From assembly GCF_029109325.1 (NCBI RefSeq), contig NZ_JAQKQJ010000003.1, positions 124,001 through 188,000 of the forward strand: a stretch of 64,000 nt of DNA, read 5' to 3'. Origin of the DNA: Nodosilinea sp. PGN35 (GTDB lineage: Bacteria > Cyanobacteriota > Cyanobacteriia > Phormidesmidales > Phormidesmidaceae). The notes under the pieces are model-generated. The model ran no database searches. It was not told the origin of the DNA and saw only the letters and a program-made list of their open reading frames with translations. The translations under genes and the position numbers were made by a program. Of the stretch, positions 33,778-41,544 are shown piece after piece (position 1 is the stretch's first letter; every line of letters begins with the position of its first letter).

Positions 33778-35015
33778 TGCGAATTCTGATGATTTCCGCC
33801 ACGTTTCCCTACCCGCCGACCCTGGGGGGCACCCAGATTCGCACCTTCTACCTGCTCAAGCACCTGAGCCAAACCCACGAGGTGACGCTGGTGACGCAGC
33901 GATCGCCCGAGGTGACCGACGACGAGGTCGCCACCCTATCGACCTACGTCGCCAAACTGGTCTGCTTTCCCCGCCCCACCGCCGCCGCCCTGGGGCCAGG
34001 GCCAGTGGGCAAAGTCAGCCGCTTTGCCCGCTTTGTCGCCACGGGCACGCCCCCCAGCACCGCCTACCTGCACACCCCCGCCATGCAGCGGTGGATCGAC
34101 GCCTGGGTGGAAGCGGGCCACTGCGATGCCATCACCTGCGAGCACAGCGTCAATGAAGTGTTTGTGCGGCCCAGCTACCGCCAGCGGGTGCAGACGGTGG
34201 TGGTCGATATTCACAGTTCGCTCTACGGCACCCTGGTGAACCAGCTGGAAACCGGCGCGGCGGAGAAGCCCCGGCGCGATCGCCTCAACCTGCCCCTGCT
34301 GCGCCGCTACGAACGCCGCTACGCCCAAAAGTTCACCGACCTGGTGATTACCACCGAAGAAGACCGGCAGTTCTTTGCGCCCGTTGCTGGAGGTACCCCC
34401 CTCCACGTGGTGCCCAACGGCGTCGATCTGGTGCAGTTTCCCTACCGCAGCACCGACCCCGGCGGCCACAGCCTGGTGTTTGTGGGTGCGATGGACTACA
34501 TCGCCAATGTAGATACGGCGAAATTTCTGGCCCACGACATTCTGCCGCCCCTGCGCCAGCGCTACCCCGACGCCACCCTGTACCTGGTGGGCAACAAACC
34601 CACGGCAGAGGTGCAGGCTTTGGGGAACTTACCGGGGGTGAGGGTGACCGGGCGGGTGCCCTCGGTGGCCGAGTACCTGCACCGGGCGACGGTGTGCGTG
34701 GTGCCCATGCGCATTGGCTTTGGCATTAAAAACAAAACCCTGGAGGCGATGGCGGCCGGGGTGCCGGTGGTGGCCAGCGATCGCGGCCTTGAGGGTCTGG
34801 CGGTAGATCAGCCCCAGCGGGCGCTGCGGGCCAACAGCGTAGCGGAGTATGTCGAGGCGATCGGTCAGCTCTTTGAGCAGCCCGACCGGCGGGCCACCCT
34901 CTCAGCGCGGGGCCGCGAACTGATTGAGACCAGCTTCACCTGGGAACGGGCCGGGCAGGCTTACGCAGCGGTGGTGGCTGGCAGCCTAGAGCAGTCCTGT
35001 ATGAATCCTGCATAA
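33777..35015 (+). CDS. Glycosyltransferase family 4
   Basis: The 412-residue protein has two Rossmann domains (GT-B). The N-terminal acceptor domain starts MRILMISATFPYPPTLGGTQ. The C-terminal donor domain has VPNGVDLVQFPY, LVFVGAMDYIANVD and the E-x7-E-type motif IGFGIKNKTLEAMAAGVPVVAS. The DYIANVDTAKFL segment recalls the GT4 proteins of the PEP-CTERM/exopolysaccharide-associated group (TIGR03087-like). It forms a two-gene unit with the preceding GT2 by a one-base overlap. Confidence 0.9.
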   Translation: MRILMISATFPYPPTLGGTQIRTFYLLKHLSQTHEVTLVTQRSPEVTDDEVATLSTYVAKLVCFPRPTAAALGPGPVGKVSRFARFVATGTPPSTAYLHTPAMQRWIDAWVEAGHCDAITCEHSVNEVFVRPSYRQRVQTVVVDIHSSLYGTLVNQLETGAAEKPRRDRLNLPLLRRYERRYAQKFTDLVITTEEDRQFFAPVAGGTPLHVVPNGVDLVQFPYRSTDPGGHSLVFVGAMDYIANVDTAKFLAHDILPPLRQRYPDATLYLVGNKPTAEVQALGNLPGVRVTGRVPSVAEYLHRATVCVVPMRIGFGIKNKTLEAMAAGVPVVASDRGLEGLAVDQPQRALRANSVAEYVEAIGQLFEQPDRRATLSARGRELIETSFTWERAGQAYAAVVAGSLEQSCMNPA

Positions 35016-35190
35016 AGCGCGAACAGCCGTTCGCCTGTACGGGCAACATGCCCCTTCTACCGGCAGAAGTCAATCTGCTACAGACATCAGCCGCCCTTGA
35101 GGGGCGATCGCCGTCGGTACGGCAAAAGCGCCCGAAAACCCTATTGATGGGCGATCGGGCGGTCAAAGCAGGCTCTACAATCGTAGGCAA

Positions 35191-35263
35191 CGAGCATGGC
35201 AGGATTCGAACCTGCGACACCTAGAACCGGAATCTAGTGCTCTATCCACTGAGCTACATGCCC
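35191..35263 (-). tRNA. tRNA-Arg (anticodon CCG)
   Basis: The minus strand reads GGGCATG...CATGCTC with a fully paired 7-bp acceptor stem (one G-U). It has a D-arm GCTC...GAGC, anticodon stem CTAGA/TCTAG with loop TTCCGGT (anticodon CCG) and T-arm GCAGG-TTCGAAT-CCTGC. The discriminator is G and no CCA is encoded. Confidence 0.96.
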
Positions 35264-35333
35264 TTAGGCTGCATTATTCTAGCAGATGCTAGAGGTGTTA
35301 TCACGCCGACTCATCCTCAACCCACAACTAGGT

Positions 35334-35732
35334 ATGGCCAACACCGTCACCCCATTTCTCATGTTTGAAGGCTCTGCTGAGAAGGCCATGACCCTATACA
35401 CCTCGGTGTTTAGCGGCTGCCAGGTGGGCGAGATCGAGTTTTATGGTGCCGGTGAGCTAGGCCCAGAGGGGTCGGTTAAGCAGGCCACCTTGACCGTGGG
35501 CGGGCTGACTATCATGTGCACCGACAGCCCCATATCGCACGACTTTTCATTTACCCCCGCGATGTCGCTATTTGTCGATTGCACCAGTGCCGCTGAGCTG
35601 GAACGGGCCTTTGAGCAGCTTTCGGCCGGTGGCGAAGTGCTGATGCCGCTGGATGACTACGGCTTTAGCCAGCGCTTTGGCTGGGTGAACGATCGCTTTG
35701 GCGTGTCGTGGCAGCTTAATCTGGCTAAATAG
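35334..35732 (+). CDS. VOC family protein (PhnB-like)
   Basis: The start at ATG 35334 gives 132 residues beginning MANTVTPFLMFEGSAEKAM. The sequence follows the PhnB/3-demethylubiquinone-methyltransferase-like VOC subgroup: FLMFEGSAEKAMTLYTSVF, then LMPLDDYGFSQRFGWVNDRFGVSWQLN at the end. VOC folds bind metals for isomerase, lyase or dioxygenase chemistry; this subgroup has no settled function. The protein is probably a homodimer. It stands between the tRNA and cobO. Confidence 0.88.
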   Translation: MANTVTPFLMFEGSAEKAMTLYTSVFSGCQVGEIEFYGAGELGPEGSVKQATLTVGGLTIMCTDSPISHDFSFTPAMSLFVDCTSAAELERAFEQLSAGGEVLMPLDDYGFSQRFGWVNDRFGVSWQLNLAK

Positions 35733-35792
35733 GGCAGAACCCCTATAGTCCCACGCGGCTGTTCTACAGTTTTTCCCCTTACCTGAGACCCC

Positions 35793-36470
35793 ATGACCCA
35801 ACCCACCGACGCCGCCCACCCCCTCGATGCCGCCGCCGCCGCCCTAACCCAGGAGGCCGAGGCGGCGGGTCTATCTGAAGAGCAGTATCGCCGCAAAATG
35901 CAGCGCCGTCAGGGGGTGCAGCAGCAGCGCATCGCCGATCGCACCGTCGAAAAGGGCCTGGTGATCGTTCACACCGGCAACGGCAAGGGCAAGACCACTG
36001 CCGCTCTGGGCATGGTGCTGCGCTCCCTCGGCCACGGCTACCGGGTGGCGATCGTGCAGTTTATCAAGGGCGCGTGGGAACCGGCAGAAAAGGCGATGCT
36101 CGAGCGCTTTGGCGACCAGCTCAGCTTTCACGCCATGGGCGAAGGCTTTACCTGGGACACGCAGGATCGCGATCGCGACACCCGCACCGCCCAAGCCGCC
36201 TGGGAAACCGCCCTGGGCTACATCCGCAACCCCCAGGTCAAAACCATTCTGCTCGACGAGATCAACATTGCCCTCAAGCACGGCTTTCTCAGCGTTGAGC
36301 AAGTGCTGGCCGGGCTGGCCGAAAAGCCAGAGATGACCCACGTCATTCTCACCGGGCGCGGCGCACCCCAGGCGCTGATCGATCGCGCCGACCTGGTGAC
36401 AGAAATGACCCTGCTCAAACACCCCTTCCGCGAGCAGGGCGTCAAGGCCCAGCCCGGCATCGAATACTAA
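35793..36470 (+). CDS. cobO: Cob(I)yrinic acid a,c-diamide adenosyltransferase
   Basis: The 225-residue protein has the CobO/BtuR P-loop HTGNGKGKTTAALG (60-73), unusual in binding ATP for adenosyl transfer. It also shows VQFIKGAWEPAEK, the FTWDTQDRDRD motif and VILTGRGAPQALIDRADLVTEM near the C-terminus. It adds the 5'-deoxyadenosyl group to cobalt in B12 (pseudocobalamin in cyanobacteria) synthesis or salvage. The N-terminal ~50 residues are an Ala-rich extension. No cobalamin riboswitch fits in the 60-bp spacer upstream, and no other cob genes are adjacent. Confidence 0.96.
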   Translation: MTQPTDAAHPLDAAAAALTQEAEAAGLSEEQYRRKMQRRQGVQQQRIADRTVEKGLVIVHTGNGKGKTTAALGMVLRSLGHGYRVAIVQFIKGAWEPAEKAMLERFGDQLSFHAMGEGFTWDTQDRDRDTRTAQAAWETALGYIRNPQVKTILLDEINIALKHGFLSVEQVLAGLAEKPEMTHVILTGRGAPQALIDRADLVTEMTLLKHPFREQGVKAQPGIEY

Positions 36471-36511
36471 CCCCACCCCCCTACCCCCCTACCCCCCTAC
36501 CCGCCACCCCC
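36470..36511. repeat. CTACCCCC tandem repeat
   Basis: Three or more units of CTACCCCC fill the 40-bp gap between cobO and the next ATG. No Shine-Dalgarno is present before that ATG, so the repeat occupies the place of a ribosome binding site. Confidence 0.65.
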
Positions 36512-36513
36512 CC

Positions 36514-37368
36514 ATGGATCGCTACGCCACCCTCCGCCGCATCCAGCGCCTCGACCCCGAGCGCGACCACCAAGAGATCTGCTGCCTGCTGGCGGGCTAC
36601 GAGTTCCCCTGGGATATTACCCGCGCCCTAGAGGTTGCCCTGCTGCGGACGTTTTGCATCCCCAGTGTGTCGGCGCTGCTCGATCAAACCGGGGAGTTTC
36701 GCCACCATGCCCAAAAGCGCTACGACGACACCGGCATTGTGGTGTCGGAGGTGCTCAAGCACGGCTACGACAGCCCCCGCGGCGCGGCGTTTATTGGCCG
36801 CATGAACGCGATTCACCGCCACTACGCCATCGGCAACCGCGACTACCTCTACGTGCTCTCCACCTTTGTGTACGAGCCGGTGCGGTGGTGCGATCGCTTT
36901 GGCTGGCGGCCCTTTTGTGAGCAGGAGCGGCTGGCCTGCTACTACTTCTGGCGGGCGGTGGGCGATCGCATGGGTATCCAAGACATCCCTGCTACCTATG
37001 AAGCGTTTGAGCAGTTTAACCGCGAGTTTGAGGCCGAGCAGTTTGCCTACGCCCCCGCCAACCAGCGGGTCGCCGACGCCACCCGCCACATGCTGCTGTC
37101 GTGGTTTCCCGCCGTCACCCGCCCTCTGGTGGACTGGGGTCTGCCCTGCCTGCTCGACCCGCCGCTGCTGGTGGCGCTGGGCTGGTCGCCCACCCCCGTA
37201 GCCGTGCAGCGGATTGCTGCTGCGGGCCTCAAAGCCCGCAGCGGTCTATTGCGCCGCCTGCCGCCGCGCACCGAGCCCGATTTCTTTGTCGATCAATCCA
37301 TCCGCAGCTACCCCGAGGGCTACACCCTGGACGACATTGGGCCAGAGGCGCTGCGATCGCGCCTGTAG
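36514..37368 (+). CDS. Oxygenase MpaB family protein (DUF2236-like)
   Basis: The 284-residue helical protein matches the MpaB/latex-clearing-protein superfamily. Conserved stretches are YEFPWDITRALEVALLRTF, RYDDTGIVVSEVLKHGYDS, RMNAIHRHYAIGNRDYLYVL and STFVYEPVRWCDRFGW. Members are histidine-ligated haem oxygenases in characterised cases; here His-rich stretches such as NAIHRHYAI could serve that role. The reaction is unknown. The start at 36514 lacks an SD and is preceded by the C-rich repeat, so translation may depend on the upstream gene or be leaderless. Confidence 0.85.
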   Translation: MDRYATLRRIQRLDPERDHQEICCLLAGYEFPWDITRALEVALLRTFCIPSVSALLDQTGEFRHHAQKRYDDTGIVVSEVLKHGYDSPRGAAFIGRMNAIHRHYAIGNRDYLYVLSTFVYEPVRWCDRFGWRPFCEQERLACYYFWRAVGDRMGIQDIPATYEAFEQFNREFEAEQFAYAPANQRVADATRHMLLSWFPAVTRPLVDWGLPCLLDPPLLVALGWSPTPVAVQRIAAAGLKARSGLLRRLPPRTEPDFFVDQSIRSYPEGYTLDDIGPEALRSRL

Positions 37369-37443
37369 AAGATTTTTCATCGCCAACGCTACGCCTGGGG
37401 TTATGCACTATCATCAGAAGCCATAACCGCTACCGGTAGCCCC

Positions 37444-38034
37444 ATGCCCGACTATCAACCCTCCCTGCTCTCCGACGCCGATCTGCGGGCGGCGGATTTG
37501 TCGTGGGCCTACAACCGGCCAGCAGGGGCGACCATGGCCATCGACGAACTCCAGGGCTGGAAGCAGCGGGTAGCCCAGTTTCAGGCCACCGTCCAGGCTG
37601 ACCCGGCGGTGCAGGGCACGCTATTCGATACGGTGAACGACTCCCCGGCGGAGACCCTCGACCCCTTTGCCCTGCCGCCCCGCAATGCCGAGTTTTGGCG
37701 AGGGCAGTTCCAGGAGTCGGGGGTGCCCGCCCTGTACTTTGTGGTCGATCACGAGGCGGCGGTGCTGCTCTACGTGGGCGAGACCGTCAAGTCAAACCAG
37801 CGCTGGAAGGGAGTGCACGACTGCAAGCGCTACATTCTCAGCTACGTGGAGGCCCACCGGGTGCACGATCTGCCGGTGGCGGTAAATATTGGCTTTTGGC
37901 CCCACGCCGAGCGCGATCGCAAAGCCCGCCAGGCCTTAGAACTGGCGCTGATTCGCCGCTGGCGATCGCCCTTTAATAAAGAAAACTGGGCGATCTGGAG
38001 CACCCCCTTCGTCGGCGGCAAGCTAGAGGTCTAG
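37444..38034 (+). CDS. GIY-YIG-like nuclease-fold protein
   Basis: The 196-residue protein has a C-terminal domain with a diverged GIY-YIG pattern: ALYFVVDHEAAVLLYVGETVKSNQRW (LYF...LYVGET), then a conserved KGVHDCKRYILSY helix and a final ALIRRWRSPFNKENW with the Asn-Lys end motif. The N-terminal ~90 residues are poorly conserved. Canonical nucleases have GIY and YIG; here they read LYF and YVG, so activity is uncertain. Cyanobacterial proteins of this type are annotated as GIY-YIG family without known role. It is monocistronic. Confidence 0.7.
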   Translation: MPDYQPSLLSDADLRAADLSWAYNRPAGATMAIDELQGWKQRVAQFQATVQADPAVQGTLFDTVNDSPAETLDPFALPPRNAEFWRGQFQESGVPALYFVVDHEAAVLLYVGETVKSNQRWKGVHDCKRYILSYVEAHRVHDLPVAVNIGFWPHAERDRKARQALELALIRRWRSPFNKENWAIWSTPFVGGKLEV

Positions 38035-38174
38035 TACCGCTGCGCGGCATTCAAAAGGCAAAAATCAAAGGGAAAAATCCTTGGCTTATGGGCGTTTCAA
38101 GCTCTCTAATCATGGGTCTTGTGGCTGCCTTCCTACCCCAGGGTAGCTTCCACTCTCTAGCACCGTAGCAATGG

Positions 38175-38600
38175 CTAGCGGCTCTGAAAACCTGGGCCTT
38201 GCAGGTAGTTAATCAGGGCCACCCCCAAGGCTCCTAGTAGGGCATAGACGAGCATGGCGATTAGATTGTTGACATCGAAAATACGCGTGGCGTCAGCGCT
38301 GGTGGGGCTGATAAACAGGGTCGAAAACGGCCGCATAAACGGCTCAGACAGGGTATAAATCGTCTGAGCAAAGGGATTGTCAGGGTTAGCGTTGGTCAAC
38401 CGCAGAAACAGCCGCAGACACAGCAGAATCTCCAGGGCACCCACCAGCAAAATAATAGTGTTGCGTACCCAGGCCAGCCGCGCCCGTCGCTGGGCTAACC
38501 GCAGACGCTCATGCTCCTGCCTGAGGCGATAGACCTCCTGGTTGTGAATGAGTTCTCGGTCGCGTTCAAACTCATTGCGTCCGTTGGGTGTTTGGCTCAT
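38175..38600 (-). CDS. YggT family membrane protein
   Basis: The 141-residue protein has a charged cytosolic N-terminus (about 1-45, Arg/Glu-rich helix), then two hydrophobic segments. The first (about 48-66) is followed by LRLTNANPDNPFAQTIYTLSEPFMRPF, the characteristic YggT loop. The second is at about 113-133. YggT proteins are linked to osmotic tolerance in bacteria and to chloroplast nucleoid/division functions in phototrophs. No direct assay informs this one. Confidence 0.87.
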   Translation of the reverse strand: MSQTPNGRNEFERDRELIHNQEVYRLRQEHERLRLAQRRARLAWVRNTIILLVGALEILLCLRLFLRLTNANPDNPFAQTIYTLSEPFMRPFSTLFISPTSADATRIFDVNNLIAMLVYALLGALGVALINYLQGPGFQSR

Positions 38601-39045
38601 GGGGTTTTATCGCCTGCAATTAACGGTTCTTGGTGCTAGAGCCGCCGCTACGGTAGCTAAAACCTGGCGGGGTTTGGCTAGCGCTGGAGTTTGGCTAGCG
38701 CTACAGAGTTGCCTCACTCTATATAGGGTATGGCTCATGGGCTATCCGTGGCAGAGATATTACTAAACCAGCAACAATAGTGCCTACAGCCAAAGTGCCT
38801 ACAGCCAACGAACAAAGGTAGAAGCACTAAAAATGAGCAGCATCCCCGCCTGGCTCGAAGTGTGGCCTCTGGGGCTGCTCTCCAGCCTTCATCTGCTGCA
38901 CCACTGTAGACAAATACTATAGGAACTCCATAGGAAGACGGCCCAGGGGTAGCTGGGCAGAGTTGGTCATCGAGGGGCGATCGCGCCATATCGCCCCCGG
39001 TCAACCAGCTCTGGTGCGGCTGTCTGTCTGGCCAAAGCTCCTGAC
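38601..39045. other. Intergenic region with two short tandem duplications
   Basis: GTTTGGCTAGCGCT occurs at 38672-38685 and 38689-38702. AGTGCCTACAGCCAA is directly repeated at 38779-38793 and 38794-38808. No gene in the 445 bp has coding character; an 89-codon minus frame is featureless. Confidence 0.5.
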
Positions 39046-40227
39046 CTAAACAGCGCTGGCAAAGCGAATTTTTAGGTAGTCGTCTTCCATCTTGGCCCCG
39101 GCGGGTTGTAGGGCCGCCAACGCCTGAGGCAGCACCAGGTTGCGGCGGTGGTTGCCGATGCGCACGTTCAGCTCGTCGGCAGACTTGCTCAGCTCAATCT
39201 GGTCTTTGGGAATGCCCGGCAGGTAGAGCTCCAGGCTGTAGTTGCCCTCCTCCTGCACCACGCGCAGGGTGGTCTCTTTGTAGTAGACCTGGGTGGGGTC
39301 TTCGTCGGCGTAGAGGGTTTCCTTCAGTCGCTGCAGCGACTCCAGCCCGCACAGTTCCTCCGAGAACAGGGGCACCTCCTTGACCGGCAGGGGGCGGAAG
39401 TTTTCGTGAATTTCGTGCTTGTACTGCTGCTGCTTGTCCTTCATGGTTTGAAAGAATGGATCCTGCACCGTGTCGGGGATGATCCGGTTGGCAATCACCA
39501 GGTCGGTGCCCACATTGTAGAGGCTGAGGTAGGCGTGGGCCCGCAGCGACTCTTTAATCACCATTTTTTCGGGGTTGGTGACCAGGCGCACCGAGGTGGT
39601 ACCGGCGTCGGTGAGCACCTTCTCTAGCTCGATCAGCTGCTCGTAAAACTCGTAGGGGGCGTCCATCACCTCTTTGGTGGGCAGGTTAAAGCCCGCCACC
39701 GGGCGAAAGAAGGGCTGCACCAGGGGCCGCAGCGCCTCGGAGACGGCCTGGAAGGGTTTATAGAGCTTGCGCATGTACCAGCCCGCCACCTCCGGCAGAC
39801 TGAGCAGGCGCAGGGCGGTGCCCGTGGGGGCCGAGTCGATGATCAGCACGTCGTACTCGCCCTCGTCGTGGTGGCGCTTCATGCGCACCAGGCTAAAGAT
39901 CTCGTCCATGCCAGGCAGAATGGCCAGCTCTTCGGCCTCAATGCCCTCCAGCCCCCGCGCCTGGAGCACATCGGTGATGTAGCGCTTCACCGCGCCCCAG
40001 TTGCCTTCGAGTTCCATCAGGGCGTCGAGTTCGGCCCCCCACAGGTTGGGCTGCACCAGTCGGGGGTCGTGGCCCAGCTCCATGTCAAAGCTGTCGGCCA
40101 GGGAGTGGGCCGGATCGGTGCTCAGCACCAGGGTCTTATAGCCCAGTTCGGCGCAGCGCAGCCCTGTGGCAGCAGCCACGGAAGTCTTGCCGACGCCGCC
40201 TTTGCCGGTCAATAGCAATACCCGCAT
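39046..40227 (-). CDS. ArsA/Get3-type ATPase with C-terminal HSP20-like domain
   Basis: The 393 residues start with the deviant Walker [16 protein letters not shown] (8-22), then the switch region [13 protein letters not shown] and [19 protein letters not shown]. Residues ~305-393 are a beta-rich ArsA-HSP20-like domain ([29 protein letters not shown]). The zinc CxxC of eukaryotic Get3 is absent and no ars genes are near. In phototrophs such proteins are candidates for tail-anchored-protein targeting or a holdase role rather than arsenite export. The 5' leader has an A+T-rich TATAGATTATAG stretch fitting a promoter and a GAGGAC SD. Confidence 0.9.
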   Translation of the reverse strand: MRVLLLTGKGGVGKTSVAAATGLRCAELGYKTLVLSTDPAHSLADSFDMELGHDPRLVQPNLWGAELDALMELEGNWGAVKRYITDVLQARGLEGIEAEELAILPGMDEIFSLVRMKRHHDEGEYDVLIIDSAPTGTALRLLSLPEVAGWYMRKLYKPFQAVSEALRPLVQPFFRPVAGFNLPTKEVMDAPYEFYEQLIELEKVLTDAGTTSVRLVTNPEKMVIKESLRAHAYLSLYNVGTDLVIANRIIPDTVQDPFFQTMKDKQQQYKHEIHENFRPLPVKEVPLFSEELCGLESLQRLKETLYADEDPTQVYYKETTLRVVQEEGNYSLELYLPGIPKDQIELSKSADELNVRIGNHRRNLVLPQALAALQPAGAKMEDDYLKIRFASAV

Positions 40228-40446
40228 GTGGGTGTCCTCGTTTTTCCTTATGGTTCCCTATTTCTATAATCTATAGGGTTTTTGAGGTTTCCGCAGGGCG
40301 GTTAGAGAGAGCTTGTTGGGGCGTGATCCCCAAAATCGTCATGAAACGGGTCTGTCGGTTGCATCAGCTCTGTGGTTCCGGCGACCCATTCAGGTACTGT
40401 CTGGCGTTGAGTAGGGTGGGCGTTGCCCACCATTGACCCCGCCCTC

Positions 40447-41223
40447 CTAGGCTGCGATCGCATCCATCAGCTCCTCGGCCATATCGAAGTTGGCGGTGAC
40501 CGACTGCACGTCGTCGAGGTCTTCGAGGGCGTCCATCAGCTTGACCAGCAGGCGGGCCTGGTCGGGGTCATCGACGGTGAGGGTGTTGCTGGGGATCCAG
40601 CGCAGCTCGGTTTGGTAGACGGTCAGCCCCTGGGCCTTGAGGTCGGTATCCAGGGCTTCCAGGTCGGCGGGGGCGCAGAACAGGTCGGCGGCGGCGATTT
40701 CTTCGTCGCGGCGACCCAGCACCGTAGTGAGGTCGTAGGTTTCAGCGCCGGCTTCCATGGCGGCTTCCAGCAGGGTTTCTTCGTCGCCGGGGTGCAGGAT
40801 GGTGACGACGCCCTTTTGCTCAAACATCCAGCCCACGCAGCCGGTTTCCCCCAGGTTGCCGTTGCTCTTGCTGAAGGCGGCGCGCAGGTCGGCGGCGGTG
40901 CGGTTGCGGTTGTCGGTCAGCGCCTCAATCAAAATGGCGACGCCGCCAGGGCCGTAGCCCTCGTAGCGGATGGCCTCGAAGCTGTTGTCGGCACTGAGGT
41001 TGCCGGAACCCTTGGCGATCGCCCGGTCGATGTTGTCGTTGGGTACCCCCGCCGCCTTGGCCTTGTCAATGGCCGTGCGCAGCTGAAAGTTGCCCGCCGG
41101 GTCACCCCCCAGCCGAGCCGCCACGATAATCTCCCGCGACATCTTGGCGAAGATTTTGCCCTTAACGGCATCGACTCTCGCCTTTTGGCGCTTGATGTTG
41201 GCCCACTTGCTATGTCCTGCCAT
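40447..41223 (-). CDS. YebC/PmpR family regulator or translation factor
   Basis: The 258-residue protein is a standard YebC: MAGHSKWANIKRQKARVDAVKGKIF at the start, then GGDPAGNFQLRTAIDKAKAAGVPNDNIDRAIAKG, YEGYGPGGVAILIEALTDN, and a C-terminal domain ending DDVQSVTANFDM. Members were described as transcriptional regulators and more recently as factors that help ribosomes through difficult peptide stretches. The SD-like GAGGT directly abuts the ATG, an unusually short spacing. Confidence 0.96.
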   Translation of the reverse strand: MAGHSKWANIKRQKARVDAVKGKIFAKMSREIIVAARLGGDPAGNFQLRTAIDKAKAAGVPNDNIDRAIAKGSGNLSADNSFEAIRYEGYGPGGVAILIEALTDNRNRTAADLRAAFSKSNGNLGETGCVGWMFEQKGVVTILHPGDEETLLEAAMEAGAETYDLTTVLGRRDEEIAAADLFCAPADLEALDTDLKAQGLTVYQTELRWIPSNTLTVDDPDQARLLVKLMDALEDLDDVQSVTANFDMAEELMDAIAA

Positions 41224-41544
41224 ACCTCACAGACGAATGCACTGCATGCCTGATTTTAGCTGCTGAGGGGGTGCTGAGGGCTAATCAACTTGCCCGCAGG
41301 CAAAAGAGCACATAGCTCTCCTACGAAACTTGCATCAAATCTATGCAATAAGGCGCAAACTAAACTAACCCGTTTAGTTGCTGAAAGTGATTTCTTCTCT
41401 GAACTCAAGCCGGAGATTTCTTGGGTAAAACAAGCAGGTCATGTAAAGTATTTTCAATTTTGGCTATGGCGCGAAAAAATAGAGATACTTTTGACTATCG
41501 TTTACGCACTCTCCCGCAGCAATCACCCCAGGAGAGTCTGACTT
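41224..41544. other. Intergenic region and left edge of A+T-richer block
   Basis: No convincing gene lies here; an 83-codon frame from 41290 has no features and no SD. From about 41330 the DNA becomes visibly A+T-richer, marking the left side of the accessory block. A GGAGAG SD precedes the tpsB-like ATG at 41545. Confidence 0.5.

Noticed and set aside
35733..35792. Cobalamin riboswitch before cobO
   Set aside because: Only 60 bp separate the VOC gene from cobO, too short for the ~200-nt aptamer, and no B12-box sequence was seen.
39046..40227. Arsenic-resistance operon
   Set aside because: ArsA-like ATPase stands alone with no arsB, arsC, arsR or arsD and has an HSP20-like tail, so arsenite export is not supported.
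41290..41541. 83-codon ORF before the TPS transporter
   Set aside because: No SD or coding-like pattern; it lies in A+T-rich leader DNA and ends 4 bp before the real ATG.
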